A stretch of DNA of 64,000 bases from Reticulitermes speratus (Eukaryota > Arthropoda > Insecta > Blattodea > Rhinotermitidae), in NCBI GenBank assembly GCA_021186555.1, contig JAJKFL010000004.1, forward strand, positions 18,380,406 to 18,444,405, read 5' to 3'. The position numbers and the translations under genes were made by a program. Positions within the stretch are counted from its first letter, which is position 1; each line of letters starts with the position of its first letter. The notes beneath the pieces were generated by a model, which saw nothing but the letters and a program-made list of their open reading frames with translations, had not been told where the DNA came from and did not search any database. Positions 1-11,509 of the stretch are shown piece after piece.

Positions 1-739
1 CGAACGGAGGTGGTCTTCGTATAGGGCGTTCTTTCCCTTCGTACAGACGCCTAAAAGGGTTTATAATTCTTTACTGTTTCGCGTGCAGTAATAAAAAAGA
101 TTATCTTTATTCAAAGCGTCGGCAAATTTATAGCTATTTTCTGTTTGCGTGTGCATGCGTGTTCGTGCTTTTATCATTCATTCCAGTGTAGGCAGATTTT
201 GTAACATGAGCTGCAACTGGTCGCAAAACTGGACCGCCTTTCAAATGCGTTATTGTGAATGAATTTAACGGTTTTGCTGTGATAAGAACCCCAGTCACAA
301 CACAGGGCTGTTTGCATGCGACGCTGCAGCAGGTCCGTCATCTGAGATCTGAATTCACAAAATGCTCATTTCATCTTTCCGCCCACCCAGTACTTCAACT
401 GACTGAAAAAAAACTTACGTTCCTCTTTCAGAGTCCTTTGTACACTCTTCTACTTATATCAGTAGACTCTGGGCTACCTGCGAGGTTGTTGCATTCAAAT
501 CTTCTCTGTTTGGAAGTGAGCTGTCTGGTGGGAACAATTATTATAAAGTTTTCGACACTATGAAATTATTCCAAAATTATAGTCCTGTGTAGACCTGCGA
601 AGTGTATCTGTGATTTAAGTTTGGGAGCAGCTTGAAAAAAAAATTGCACTTCTTTACATAGATTCACAAATGGGCCCAACTTCTGACTTGTTTTCCTTTT
701 GTGTTATTTCAAAAGCGAAACCTACATTTTTATCTTCTG
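1..739. other. anonymous AT-rich sequence
   Basis: I see no recognisable gene or repeat here. An open frame of 102 codons at 255-563 has no family resemblance and is probably chance. Confidence 0.5.
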
Positions 740-1081
740 AAGATCAGTTGGACCGATCGTGTGAGAAATTAAGAAGTATTACACAGAGTCAAGGAGGAAA
801 GGAATATCCTACATAAAATAAAAAGAAGAAAGGCTAACTGGATTGGTCACATCTTGCGTAGAAACTGCCTTCTAAAACATGTTATTGAAGGAAAGATAGA
901 GGGAAGGATAGAAATGACGGGAAGACGAGGAAGAAGGCGTACTGGATGACCTTATGGAAAAGAAAAGATACTGGAAATTGAAAGAGGAAGCACTAGATCG
1001 CACCCTGTGGAGAACTCGCTTTGGAAGAGGCTACGGACCTGTCGTAAGACAGACTACAGAATGAATGAATGGATGAATGAA
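740..1081 (+). pseudogene. LINE-B: 3' end of a non-LTR retrotransposon
   Basis: Translation gives the C-terminus of a LINE endonuclease/reverse-transcriptase ORF. Landmarks in order are SWTDRVRN, EVLHRVKEERNILH, KRRKANWIGHILRRNC, LLKHVIEGKIEGRIE, TGRRGRRR, LDDLMEKKRYWKLKEEA, LDRTLWRTRFGRGYG and PVVRQTTE, ending at TGA 1062-1064. One in-frame stop follows VRN (TAA where GAA is expected), and a frameshift lies just after GRRGRRR, so the copy is dead. Only about 108 codons remain, which is ordinary 5' truncation. The ORF is followed directly by an (ATGA)n-like tail at 1065-1081, typical of LINEs that end in short tandem repeats rather than poly-A. I am sure it is a LINE; the clade is not decided. 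I associate closely similar peptides with cockroach genomes, from memory only. Confidence 0.85.
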
Positions 1082-1084
1082 ACT

Positions 1085-2124
1085 TACTCATTTTAAATTG
1101 ACGAGCTGAATGCCAGAAAGTACGGCTTTATATAACTCAGTTGTTTACGACAATAAAGAAGCCTTCATGCGGTCATTTAACAATTTTGCTCGTAAATCCT
1201 GTTCAAATTACAGAGTTAGAATGAAATTAATTTCTAAATATGTATTTACGTTTGTTTCGTATTAATATACTAAGATACTGCACATGACCCTTAGTATGTA
1301 TAGGCCTAATGACTCTTTACTAGACTTTTACAGACTCTAAACTTGGGAAAATATCTGAACAGTCACGCGTGCCCAGACCAAAAGCCACTGCCTTTTTTTT
1401 TTTACAAATCAGTACACATGAAACAATACATGCTTCCTGTCTGTATATATGTGCTTAACATGTATAACAAAAACGCACTACTTCATTGTAATCCAGATTT
1501 TGGAATCCCCTTTCCGTCCACGACACGAACTTTTCTTTGAAGTTGATGCTAGCTTCTTAGTGACGTATGAATGCCAAGTACTCGTATATTTTGTTTGTGG
1601 CTGCAAACCAGAATCCATATAAGGAAAAGTAATACCTTACACGAGAGGAATGAGGCTTATGTTGCGAATGAGAGACTGAGCACTCACAAGAAACATTCCG
1701 GACACTTTTAATTAAACATCGTCTGTCTCATGCCATTGAATACTGAACGTCGGCGAGCGAGTCTTTAAAAGGAAAGATATTAACGTATATAAAATTGACC
1801 GGTGTAGGTACTGTCAGTCAATGTACGTGAAGTTCCTAATTGGAAGAAGCGAGGAACATATTTCCATTTATATTTTTAATTTAAAAATATTGCCTTCCAG
1901 GTAAAATTAACTGTCAGTATTTCGGATTATCATAATAAACCCGGAAATTGAGACGAAACATGTACATGCAGGTACATAAAAAATACTTCTTACGATTTCT
2001 TTGCTGATTATTTCCTAAATTATTTAACAAGACCTGTGTTGACCCCTTAAAGCCCATACTACCAACAAGTTTCCATTTGAAACCTGCTACATCCCATCGA
2101 TAAAGTGTATTTCTGTGTTTTGTA
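1085..2124. other. anonymous sequence
   Basis: No supported feature. There is a short poly-T run near 1390, and the short frames on either strand look random. Confidence 0.45.
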
Positions 2125-2249
2125 TGTGTCTCAGAACAAACAGCGATTATTTCCACTAAAATACACTGTTTTCGTAGCAGAGACGGAGTGTTTACTGTGC
2201 GGTACGAACTAAATCTTGAAGTACAATTAGTTTATGTTTCGTCTTTAAA
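2125..2249 (+). repeat. dispersed repeat, copy 1 (TTAA-type element end?)
   Basis: This stretch matches 39158-39292. Shared blocks include tcagaacaaac, tgtttactg, gcggtacgaac and ttcgtctttaaag, in the same order and spacing. The second copy ends ...ctttaaaggg followed by ttaa, which suggests a TTAA-targeting (piggyBac-like) miniature element. Here the right end abuts a SINE B copy exactly, so that boundary cannot be checked. Confidence 0.5.
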
Positions 2250-2490
2250 GGCCGTGTCATAGCTCAGGTGGTTAGTCGCCGGCCTCTCACCATAGAGGAC
2301 CGGGCTCCTCCCAGGCCAGTCTATGTGGGATTTGTGGTTCACAACGTGGCAGTGAGACTGGGTTTTCTCCGAGTACTTCGGCTTTTACCTGTATCATTCC
2401 ACCAATTCTCGATACTCATCTTCATCTACGGGTATATGTTGCTCTTACCAAAAGGGCAAAAGGGCGAAGCCTGGGAACCTTCCAGAAAGC
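2250..2490 (+). repeat. SINE B copy 1 (tRNA-derived)
   Basis: It starts ggccgtgtcatagctcagg, a tRNA-like A-box region, followed by the family body: gttagtcgccggcctctcac, the degenerate B box, ccagtctatgtgggatt, and gttttctccgagtacttcgg. The 3' part carries gcgaagcctgggaaccttc, a tail shared with the copy at 9988 but not with those at 9411 and 14029. The copy is degenerate. Frames open across it are shadows and not genes. Confidence 0.85.
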
Positions 2491-2575
2491 GATGGTTTTT
2501 CGGAAATCAGGAAGCATTGGATAGAAAAGTAATTTGAGTTTTCTTCCTCTTGAAAGGATTACGATTAGTGCTGAT

Positions 2576-2690
2576 GTTGCAACCATGGGGCAGAATTTTT
2601 TTATACACGCTAATGAATATTCGTGTTCCATAAAGCCAAGAAATTTCTTAACCATCTGAGCGACTGTTAACTGCTCAAAAAGTGGTCATC
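2576..2690 (+). pseudogene. LINE-A 3' end fragment
   Basis: The frame reads LMNIRVP, stop, SQEIS, stop, PSERLLTAQ. This corresponds to the VMNLRVP..AGNFLTS end of the LINE-A ORF and its first 3' UTR bases. It is very short and broken by stops, and is identified by comparison with the longer copies at 40615 and 53815. Confidence 0.6.
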
Positions 2691-2699
2691 TCCACTGAG

Positions 2700-5600
2700 T
2701 TAACTGCTTAGGGACTGAAACTTCAGCTATAAAGGCTTTTTAAACATGTTCATTTATGTGGCGGTGAGTTTAACGCTTGCAAGGTCATTGCTTTTCATTA
2801 TGTTTCAGGTGACGGGAGTGTACCTGACTGACCGACCCAAAACTGGCTCCTGACAGCAACTCAGCAGTGACGGATGGACAGCGCCTTGACCCTGCAACCC
2901 GCAATGCGAGCCAGGGCCCGGCCAAAACGTGATCAAGGTATCAACTATCTGTTAGTGCGATGATTCTTCCATCGACCTGACCGCCACATCTTTTTATTAT
3001 CAAGCACAACAATTTGAGAGCAGGGCATTCATTAGCTCCACTAATGTAAGTTCCGAAATGACTAATGAACAATCCAGAATGTTAAACGTGTCCCATAAGA
3101 AGTGGCGAGTGCATGCTTTATTTTATAGATGATTTCAGGCTCTCACGTGTGTTTAGTACTTAACTTGATTGTGTTTGTGGAGGAGAGCGCCTTGCAGATG
3201 TGAACTGCATTACCGACGTTGAGGGAACCGTATTTCTAACCGTCTCGATGTGGTGACAGAATGTAGGTGTGAGTTATATTGCTTATGTTCGGAGATTCTT
3301 AATGTCTCCATTTTCAATGCCTCATTTTAGGTACGACACCATATGGACGTGGGCTACACTACCGATGTTTTGCAGATACTCTCTAAATCACCAAGGGGAA
3401 GTGACGGAAATCTTGATAGTAAATTGCCATGAAGGTGCACGCAGAAGGTGTCTCATAAACGTCAGAAGTACAGTTCAAACTAAGACGGTGTCAATACTCG
3501 TACGATGAATGTCAGCGCGTTTGATTTTACACATTTTTATCATAAAATAGCCTGTTTGTATGCAACAAATGTACAAAATTACTGTCCCTTATAAAAATTT
3601 AAGGTGTAAAAAAAACGCGTGATAAATCAGTGGATAAAATTTGTTTCTACGTCCTGAAGAGAGTTATAGGTTTGCATTCAGTGCAGAGGATTTTTACAAT
3701 GAAATCATGTAACTCTCTTTGCGACTTTAAATAGCCATTTATCATCCTTTGCATAAATATTTTACCTAAATAGAAAAGCATAAAATGATTTATAAAGAGA
3801 AAAAAGTGCCCCCACTGTCATCATTGATACACCGCGCGAAGTACTAACATGCACCAGAGTTAATGTTACCACTATAGTAAACAAAAACCTTCAGTTTCAT
3901 ACGCTGACATCAATCCTGTTTACTAGGCTGTTAATCGACTGTGAATTAAGAATTATATTAATTGACTATTAATATTTTATCATAATGACAGTAAAAATAC
4001 TCTGCTAGCTGCTCGATTTAACAGAAATATGAGTAATGTTCGGAATCAGTAATTATTCCTATAAGGAACAATAAAGCAATATACTATATACTAAATCAGT
4101 TTATTGACGGACCGTGTAGAACTAAGCACGACCGCCGACATACGTACGTGCGGTGGTAAATACCAAGGAGAAGCATTACAACACTCTACTCATCCTTAGA
4201 AACAGGGTAGATGTGACAGGATTGTTTGGCAACGTGGAGGTTCGTAGGCGCGTTTGATGTAGCCAGTCAAAGAGTGTGGGCACTGGAGAGATACTGTATC
4301 TTTCGTAAAGTTCACACAACGACCGCCATTATTCTCTTATTTATTTTTTATTTGTAGTAGAAATGTATTGAAAATCGATTCTCTTAGCATCAAAAACTGT
4401 TTATTTAAGCCCGCTCTGAATAAAGCGTATAAAATGAAAGCATAATGGGAAAGAGTTGGTTTCTATACGTTTGTGATTCCGAATATTTTATTTCCTAGAC
4501 TATGAACTAAGTGATTTAGTTTACCCCAAATGGGGTACTCAGATCTGAGACTAGCACGTGTGACGCAAATTGAATTTGCTCGGTAATAATTCGATACAAC
4601 TGCTACTTTCAATGAAGCCGATACGGCTTATTATACAAACAGAATTCCGGTCACCAGGCCACTAAGCAACTAGAAATATGTCGTGGTGCCTAGTATATTC
4701 CGGTGTGATTATTTTTAGATTTTGTCTGCTTTCAGTTATAGGAAATTCACAGCTCAAGAGTGACTGCACAACAGAAATGTTTATCTCCTTTCAAAGTTGT
4801 TGTGTAGCAAACGTTTGTGATCGCATGTGTTAGGGCGAATGAATGGTGGATTTTTTTATTTGCAATGTTATTAAATGTGTTAAATTTTGGTTGTGTGCTA
4901 ATTATAAGCGGCATACTAACCTGCATGTATCACTTACATATATTGAAGGTGAAGAATGTAATGGTTTCTCAATTTTTGGACTGGCTCATAATCCAAGGAA
5001 AAATTTATCGTGCCCCGATATAAACTACAGACCTAACCAATGACTTTATTAAATAGAATAAAAATAAAAATATCTGACCCACTGCAGTGGTACCTGTTAT
5101 GAGATTAGTCTTACAAAAGTGATTGTTTATCAGTGACAGCTTTTTTGGCATATCTATAAGAAATAAATATAGGCATTTTTTAGGCATCACAAAAAGTGCG
5201 AAGCGAAGGCTCCGTGCATTACAAGAGACAGAGCACGAAAGCGTGCACCTCTTACTAGCTGTAACGTCTTCTTCCCGATAGGATTATGTTGGGGCTCCAA
5301 AAGTTATTCAAGAGATGGTACAAGAATCCTGTTACCTATGTTGGATCCAGTTTTGACATCGGAATTTTTGGAATGAGGCAAACAAACAACCTATTCTCGC
5401 AGGCTAGGTTTTTGCTATGAATCCTATGACCAAATTAATTTGTTGTAAGGGAAAAACTTTGGGAGATAACGTATGCTTGCAAATAGTAATAGTCCTATTT
5501 TTTATTCTTTTCTCGATTTATTGCTTGGTCTGAAGCCAGTTCTTTCTGGTTGAGGTTTTCCGTTTTGTTGCCAGCTCATACATTCAGATGCTGGGATAGA

Positions 5601-6515
5601 CGGCTTCTTTACACGTTTATTAAAACCATAATTCATAACTCGCCTGTCGTTCGACTCCTTAAATTGAGTAGGCTTGTTACTGTACTTAGACTCCTTTCTG
5701 AGGCAGGAGTTTAAAATATAAATTAATGTACACATTTTACAGTACATTCATAAACCAAATGCGTTGTCGATATAAATGTTGGTGTCCTCATTAACAGGTA
5801 TTTATCTCACGTTAACTGGTGCTTGTCATCGTGACGCCTATTTGGAAGGAACGCTAGAATCTGTGAATCATCTCTCTGATTGTGGGTTCGTGTGTAAGAC
5901 AAAGGAACCCTCTTTCCTGGAGTCAGTACCTGTCTCAAGGCAGGAGATGCAGAACGTGGCGTTAAGATATCGATAAAGTGAGAGACAGAATAACGGTATG
6001 CGAGGCATCCGGGCCAAAACATGACTGCTGTGCTTGTGCCCGGCCGTGAGAACAAATTGTACGTGAAACAATTTCATGGAAGAGCATGCCAACAAAAAAA
6101 AAAAAAAGAAAGGAATTACATGACAAGTCATGCTTAAATAAGCACCTTACATGTTCGTGTCAAACACGTCAAATAAAAAGTTACCATTACAACTTTAATA
6201 ATATATACTTTTAACTATATAGGCAGTCTATTCTTAAAACGCATAAAATTTCCTTTCCAATTAATGAACAATGAGCTGGCAGCAATGGGAGACAGAGCAA
6301 GAAATAGGGTTAATAATTCCGGATTTGATTGAAATGCTAGCATATGTGTACCCTTAGGTCCAGAAAATTGCTAATTATTCAACATGCGATTTCGTAAATT
6401 GTAAGTGTTCTGTTTACTTTTGCCTTGCAATGAAGAAAGTAATACGTGACAGATCTGTACTTTTTGGAACTCAGAAGCAAGACTCGAATGAGGAAAGCAA
6501 CGAATGCGAAGATCG
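2700..6515. other. anonymous AT-rich sequence
   Basis: No gene, SINE or LINE is recognisable in nearly 4 kb. Poly-A tracts (about 6092-6105) and short random frames are the only visible structure. Very old repeats or intron/intergenic sequence are equally possible. Confidence 0.4.
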
Positions 6516-6519
6516 AATA

Positions 6520-6780
6520 CTGTACCCAGCAGGATGGTGAAGCGGCAACTCCATAGACTTGTATTCCAGACGTGCCCGGTTCGAATCTCGGGTGGAGCAC
6601 TGGGTATCGTAATTAAGAGTGTTCGTGGTTTTTCTCTGTCCCTCCAGGCAAATATTGGGACACTACCTCGATTGGTCGGCGACCATTTGCTTAAAAATCC
6701 TTTTCAAGTCCACATTCATCAGTCATCGTATCACAGACGCTATACAGCCTGCAATACTGCAAGAGCAATAGGATAAAAAA
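6520..6780 (+). repeat. SINE E copy (tRNA-derived)
   Basis: It has a tRNA-like head (ggatggtgaagcggcaac) and B box (ggttcgaatctcggg). The family body follows: gtggtttttctctgtccctc, caggcaaatattgggac, then a tail ending in aataggataaaaaa. The body segment recurs at 16440 (+) and inverted at 15120, 28835 and 46125. Confidence 0.6.
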
Positions 6781-7299
6781 GGTATTTCGTACAGAAAGCA
6801 TTCACGTTCTGAGAAGATTTGATAATGCCTTATCATCTAGTAACTGGCTTAGTCACTGATTAACTTAATAAAGACATAACAAGAAAACTAACTACATGCC
6901 GCTAGGCTATTCTTAAAATACTGTTGGATACTCAGCTGGTCAAACTATTTAACTGATACTTGGTTAAAGAGTTCAGACGCTTTAACGAAACACGACGCAT
7001 AATCTTAAGGCCCCGTGAATTCCATACTTCAAGGTAGTGCTATTACTAATTATAAATTATACACTCAGAAGTACCATTGTGTTTGTTTCGGTATCGTAAC
7101 ACACTACATTATCGCACTTATCATATTTTTCATATATACCGGTAACTGTGTTCAGAAACAGGAGTAGGGCAATGCCATCTGTTTCGCCCTCGTAGGAACT
7201 GCCTCTCAATACCGAAACGGGCTTAAGTACTGTTCACAACTTCTGTAGATACAAACTGCACGTAGATGCACTTTGAGGAAAATAACCCACATAAAAGTG

Positions 7300-7450
7300 G
7301 AAAAACGAATCGAGGACGAGATGAACGGTACATGTAACACGAGTTGAAGACGAGACAAATGCACATATTTTGTTGCTGAAGATCCTCAAGTGAAGAGACC
7401 GCTTGGGAAACCTAGACACACTCTGGTTAATAATGTTAAAATGGACCTTT
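7300..7450 (+). pseudogene. LINE-A fragment, left of an inserted SINE A
   Basis: Translated pieces in shifting frames match the LINE-A C-terminus: a degraded MRWAGHVARM block near 7330-7350, then KRPLGKPRHTLVNNVKMDL at 7392-7448. The last block matches KRPLGRPRRRW..NIKMDL of other copies. The reading breaks at 7451, where a SINE A lies in reverse orientation, and resumes at 7727 after a 13-bp repeat of the target. Confidence 0.8.
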
Positions 7451-7713
7451 TTTTTCCTATGGCTCGAAGCCCTATATGGGCCTGGGCCTCCTCGTTTCGT
7501 CGAGGTTTCATGATCACACACACTTTAGACACACCACAGTCGGAAGGACTCCTCTGGACGAGTGACCAGCTCGTTGCAGAGACTTCTACCTGACAACACA
7601 CAACAATCACAAGAGACGGACATCCATGCCCCCCGGTGGGATTCGAACCCACGATCCTAGTAAGCGAGCGGCCGAAGACCCACGCCTTAGACCGCACGGC
7701 CACTGGGATCGGC
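7451..7713 (-). repeat. SINE A copy 1, inserted into LINE-A
   Basis: Read on the minus strand it starts gccgatcccagtggccgtg (tRNA-like A box) and has the B box ggttcgaatcccacc. The family body follows (gtcaggtagaagtctctgc, gaggagtccttccgactg), then an A-rich 3' end. It is flanked by the direct repeat aaaatggaccttt at 7438-7450 and 7714-7726, a perfect target-site duplication within the A/T-rich ends. The host sequence is LINE-A coding sequence. Confidence 0.93.
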
Positions 7714-7900
7714 AAAATGGACCTTTAGGAAACAGAATGTGAGTATATGGATTAGATTCTTCTGGCTCAGGACAGAGATTAGAGGCAGCAGCTTGTGAAC
7801 ACGGCAACGAAACTCTGGATGCTACAAAAGGCGGAAAATATTTTGACTGGCTGAGCGACTTGTAACTTAGGACCCTGCTTCATGCAGTTGAAACCGAGAA
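7714..7900 (+). pseudogene. LINE-A fragment, right of the inserted SINE A
   Basis: This continues the interrupted LINE-A. The frame reads a degraded MD-ILLAQDRD, then QQLVNTATKLWMLQKAENI LTG and stop. It matches the WIHLAQDRDRW..LVNTVMNLRVP..AGNFLTS landmarks of longer copies, followed by the family's 3' UTR start (ctggctgagcgacttgtaac). Confidence 0.8.
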
Positions 7901-8094
7901 TAAAAATTATATGCGATAATATAATACTTGGACAAGTACAAAGTTTTACGCTGTCTTTAATCCAAGAGACAGACAGTGATGCTCACATTAGGTACAGTTT
8001 AACAATTCTCGTGCAACTTCATAACGGCATATTACTAGAGAAATTACAAAAACCGCTGTTACTAACATTACGTGCAATAACAGACGTGGCTGTA

Positions 8095-8490
8095 ACTGTG
8101 TACGCATCCGAGTGCTGGACCTACGAAGGTTCAAGGAAGTGAAATAAGCCAAACATATCAAGATATTCGTGACATCTATAGACCGCCAAATATTGTTAGG
8201 ATACTGAAATCTAGAAAACTACGATGGGCTGGGCATATGGATATGGTAGCGAAAAACGTAATGCATACAACATTTTGGTAGGAAAAACTCTTTAGAAGAC
8301 ACGAGTGGAGATAGGAGGGTAATATGAAGATTGACGTTACGACGTCACGCTGAAAGAACTAGAAGAGAATCGTGCACAATGACGGAGTTTTGTGCTGCCA
8401 ATGTTGAACTTTTCGAGTTCTACCACAATGTTGGTAAGCAGTAAAGTACAAAGGGCATGGAAACACCGTACATTTGTTTGAAACTGTAAC
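8095..8490 (+). pseudogene. LINE-D: non-LTR retrotransposon C-terminal remnant
   Basis: Translated pieces are SECWT, then DIRDIYRPPNIVRILKSRK, LRWAGHMDMVAKN, later DVTLKELEENRAQ, stop, RSFVLPMLNFSSSTTM and VSSKVQRAW. The order (ETWTL-like, IVRxxKxRRLRWAGHVxRM-like, terminal E..RAQWR block) is the standard C-terminal layout of insect LINE reverse-transcriptase ORFs. Several stops and frame changes make it dead. It differs from LINE-A and LINE-B at the terminal block. Confidence 0.7.
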
Positions 8491-9410
8491 GTCTCTAGAT
8501 GACAATGATTAACACTGCACATAAAATTTCTAAAGTGTGAAGTTATTGGAATGGGTTTCTTTACATCTTCATTCAATATTACGATGGGAATGTTAGTCAT
8601 AATTTCGTAGCATATTGTGGATTGTGGATCATTTGTTTAACAGATTACGTAAGAGATTGAGGTCTATTTCGTAATTCCATAAAGTGACTTTGATTTAACT
8701 TGTTTTGTTGAAGTGGTCTTGTGAAATTCGTATACATTGCCGGCTGCATGTTCTGAACAGCTGAACAGAATAAGCGACCCGCTTATTAACGGAAGGTATA
8801 AAAAGCGCCTGATCTGAGCGTCAGTTATAAATGAATCTTACTTAATTATCATTAGCAAAAGCGACGCGCAGCGAGTGTAATGAGCGGTACGTGTCCACGT
8901 GAAGTGACCAGTAAAGGCATATCATGTTCGTCACTTTTTGTACAACTTTTATACCGAAAAAAAGACACACACGTACATATGTATGCATTCATATACATAT
9001 ATAGGATGTATCTAAATTATATAGTCCAGGGCTGCACAAATTCCGGGCACCAAGTCGCCATGGCGACTAAAATTTTTAAGGTGGCGCCTAATTTTTGTGG
9101 GTCCTTAGTACGGAACTTGCTTTTCACCCTCCTGACACCGAGAATTTTCAGGTTACTCCTAGATTTTTGGAAAATGTGCGCATCCGTGGTGTAGTCTTAA
9201 GTTATACGCCATCTGTTTAGCGACAAGTCGCAGGTTATTAAAGGCTGTTCTTTAAACTACAGGATTTGTAAAGCGCCTAATGCCTTATGAAATATAAACA
9301 CCTTTATGAATCGTAAGAATTTGAAAGGAGGTTGTCGCGATTTATTTTTAATATACCATCGCTTGAATTCGCCCAGAGAAGCTGAGAACAAGGACAAAGC
9401 TACTCCTTTT

Positions 9411-9650
9411 TTAAAGGGTCCCGCAGCAGATGCTACGGACGCACCGCAGCCTTGAGGCTTATTGTGCAACCCTGTGTTGAAGATGCTTAGTGTTTTCCGC
9501 CTTTCCGTGTAATGGAGCACCGATGGAATGACAGGGGAAAACCGAAGTACTCGGGGAAAAACCACAAATCCCACATGGACTGACCCGGGATCGAACACGG
9601 ACCTCCGCGGTGAGAGGCCTGCGACTAACCACCTGAGCCATGGCACGGCC
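9411..9650 (-). repeat. SINE B copy 2
   Basis: On the minus strand it starts ggccgtgccatggctcagg, with B box gttcgatcccggg, then agtccatgtgggatttgtgg and ctccattacacggaaagg. The 3' tail includes cacagggttgcacaataagc and gcatctgctgcgggaccc, shared with the copy at 14029. Open frames across it are SINE shadows. Confidence 0.9.
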
Positions 9651-9987
9651 CCAATTCAGGGTTACCAGTAATCCGGCCGAGAATGGAACCAAGTGCTTTC
9701 ATTATATCTGTCTGTTTGTCTGTCGTGTCACTATAGCGCGTGATCTGGCTCTGGAATATTCTTGTTTTTCACCGTTTAAAGCACAGCGATACGTGTATAA
9801 ACCACGCGTGCTGTGTACATTCAGAAACGTTCCATTTTGTCCACGCAGAACATGATAGTAATAAACAGATATGTTTTCCCTAAACAACTTTAACAGGTTA
9901 ATCTTTACAGTGGGTATGTTCTGTGTTCTCTACAAGTCAGGAAATTAATTTTTGTATACTTCTAAATGTAGATAAATTTCAGACAAG

Positions 9988-10200
9988 GCTGTGCCATGAT
10001 TCACGTTGTTAGCCGCCGGTCTCTCACCGGGACCGTCCATGTGGGATTTTTGGTGGAAAAAGTGGTACTAGGACAGATTTTACTCCGAGTATTGCCGTTT
10101 CCCCTGTCAGTATTTTTTCACCGAAATTCCACGCTCATTTCATCTTAATACTACTGTTATCAGAAGTTGGGAGCGCGAAGCCTGGGAGCCTTCAAAAAGA
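9988..10200 (+). repeat. SINE B copy 3, internally deleted
   Basis: It starts ggctgtgccatgattcacg. The B-box segment is missing: ctctcaccgg joins directly to gaccgtccatgtgg. It then continues with ttttggtggaaaaagtgg and ttactccgagtattgccg and the alternative tail gcgaagcctgggagccttc, as in the copy at 2250. Confidence 0.8.
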
Positions 10201-11265
10201 ATGTCCTCTTCACTTTTATTCTTTTGCATTCCGCTGTGTTAATTGTCTACAAATGAATATTATTTAATATCCCAGTTAACACAGCTGATTTATAGACATT
10301 TTCTGTAAAATTTATATATCTTACTACATGTTTCGGCTTAATGAAGTCATTCTGAAGTCAGTACCAAGTAGTAGCTGTTGTTGGTGTACAAGTATCTTGA
10401 ATGTAATCTTTTTTGCAATGACCTGACTTCTAACCAGTTAAGATTGTGTACTTCTTCAATAAAAATTACAATCTTGTCAGAAATTACAAGTACTTCAGTG
10501 ACATTACTCGTAAGATTGTGTTTACTTTGTACAATTATATTTTTACAACTGCTCAGATTGTTTTAATGTCCATTTGTCAAAATTTCTACAACATTTAAAA
10601 CTAATAAAATTCTTAAGCAAATGTAACATAGAATATCAATTCTGTGATTAATTAAAAATATTTATTATAGAGAGAGTTTTTTATTTCATTCAGTTCTTTC
10701 CGACGACCTGAGCAGTGTTGAACATTCCTTATTTTTGATAGTGGACTAATACACATACAGGCAAATCGATATTGAATTATATTCTCTTGTATACAGGAAT
10801 CCTCCTTCTGATATCGGGGAACAATGAACAAAAAAGGACTTTCACATTGTTTACTTTCATGAATCTCAGAATTCAAAGGGCTAAGATTATTATTTTAGCT
10901 TCCATCTTTATATCAGTTGTGACAAATGAAAACCTAATAAACACATTTTTGGAAACACCTTTCCACAAATTCCCTAACACGAGCAAGGAAAACTCGAATA
11001 TTGTAAGTGCTTATAAAGGTGAACCACGTTTCCCAGCCATGGCTATTCTGAGTCCCTTTATTGTTAACAAATCCAAGCTTCATTATTTACTTGTTTCATT
11101 TATCCCTTATTTCGTGTTTGCTTCCTTTATTCAGCCATGAGAAGTAACTCGTGACTTACTCTGTATTACTGATAGAGTCCTTTGTCATCAAATATAAAAG
11201 GCCAAGGCATACTTTTATCTTATGAGGATTGTTCTTTATGTATGCAAGTTTTGGGGTTTTCGCAG
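10200..11265. other. mostly anonymous; one degenerate hairpin motif
   Basis: A minus-strand motif at 10328-10362 reads cagaatgacttcattaagcc followed by gaaacatgtag. It looks like a diverged member of the hammerhead-like family described below. A 122-codon frame at 10772-11140 (+) has no recognisable domain. Confidence 0.35.
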
Positions 11266-11267
11266 CG

Positions 11268-11505
11268 GTGTAGTTGAGGATTCCGTTATTCTGTGGTATG
11301 ACATTGCGTCACGGGGTAAACGGATCCCGACGTTTCGAAGAAACGTGTTGACTTTATCTTCAATGCGCTATTAATTCCTAGAAGATTCATTTTCCAGTGC
11401 TTATTGATCCTTGAAGATCAAGGCAGTACGTTTCTTCAAAAAGTGTGGGCCCGATTAGCCGTGCAGCATCACGTCCCAGAAGAACGGAATCCTTAGCTGT
11501 GTATG
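11268..11505. repeat. head-to-head pair of hammerhead-like repeats (locus 1)
   Basis: The left arm (11268-11363) carries the motif on the minus strand: ttgaagataaag, a loop, cttcgaaacgtcggg, then the flank gatccgtttaccccgtgacg...ggaatcctcaactacacc. The right arm (11410-11505) carries it on the plus strand: ttgaagatcaaggcag... ttcttcaaaaagtgtggg, then catcacgtcccagaagaacg and gaatccttagctgtg. The two arms are homologous over about 95 bp in inverted orientation with about 46 bp between. The core resembles CUGANGA-stem II-GAAA of hammerhead ribozymes, with C changed to U at its first position and an extra U before the stem. Ribozyme activity is inference. Confidence 0.6.
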
Positions 11506-11509
11506 TTAG

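Noticed and set aside
5776-6131. Overlapping frames on both strands near 5.8-6.1 kb
   Set aside because: No motif, no repeat match and incompatible frames; probably chance in a slightly GC-richer patch.
7620-7713. tRNA gene with internal promoter boxes
   Set aside because: A and B boxes are present, but the sequence does not fold into a full tRNA and continues into a SINE body. The same holds for the SINE B, C, D and E heads.
7386-7807. Overlapping frames of 60-110 codons on both strands
   Set aside because: They are shadows of SINE A and the LINE-A fragment it interrupts.
9026-9478. hAT element bounded by cagggctgcacaaa and ttgtgcaaccctg
   Set aside because: The right boundary is the ordinary SINE B tail (cacagggttgcacaa), also present at 14237, and no 8-bp direct repeat flanks the pair.
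9257-9692. Two overlapping minus-strand frames of 129 and 77 codons
   Set aside because: They lie across SINE B; the peptides (AQVVSRRPLTAEVRVRSRV-type) are translations of its tRNA-like head.
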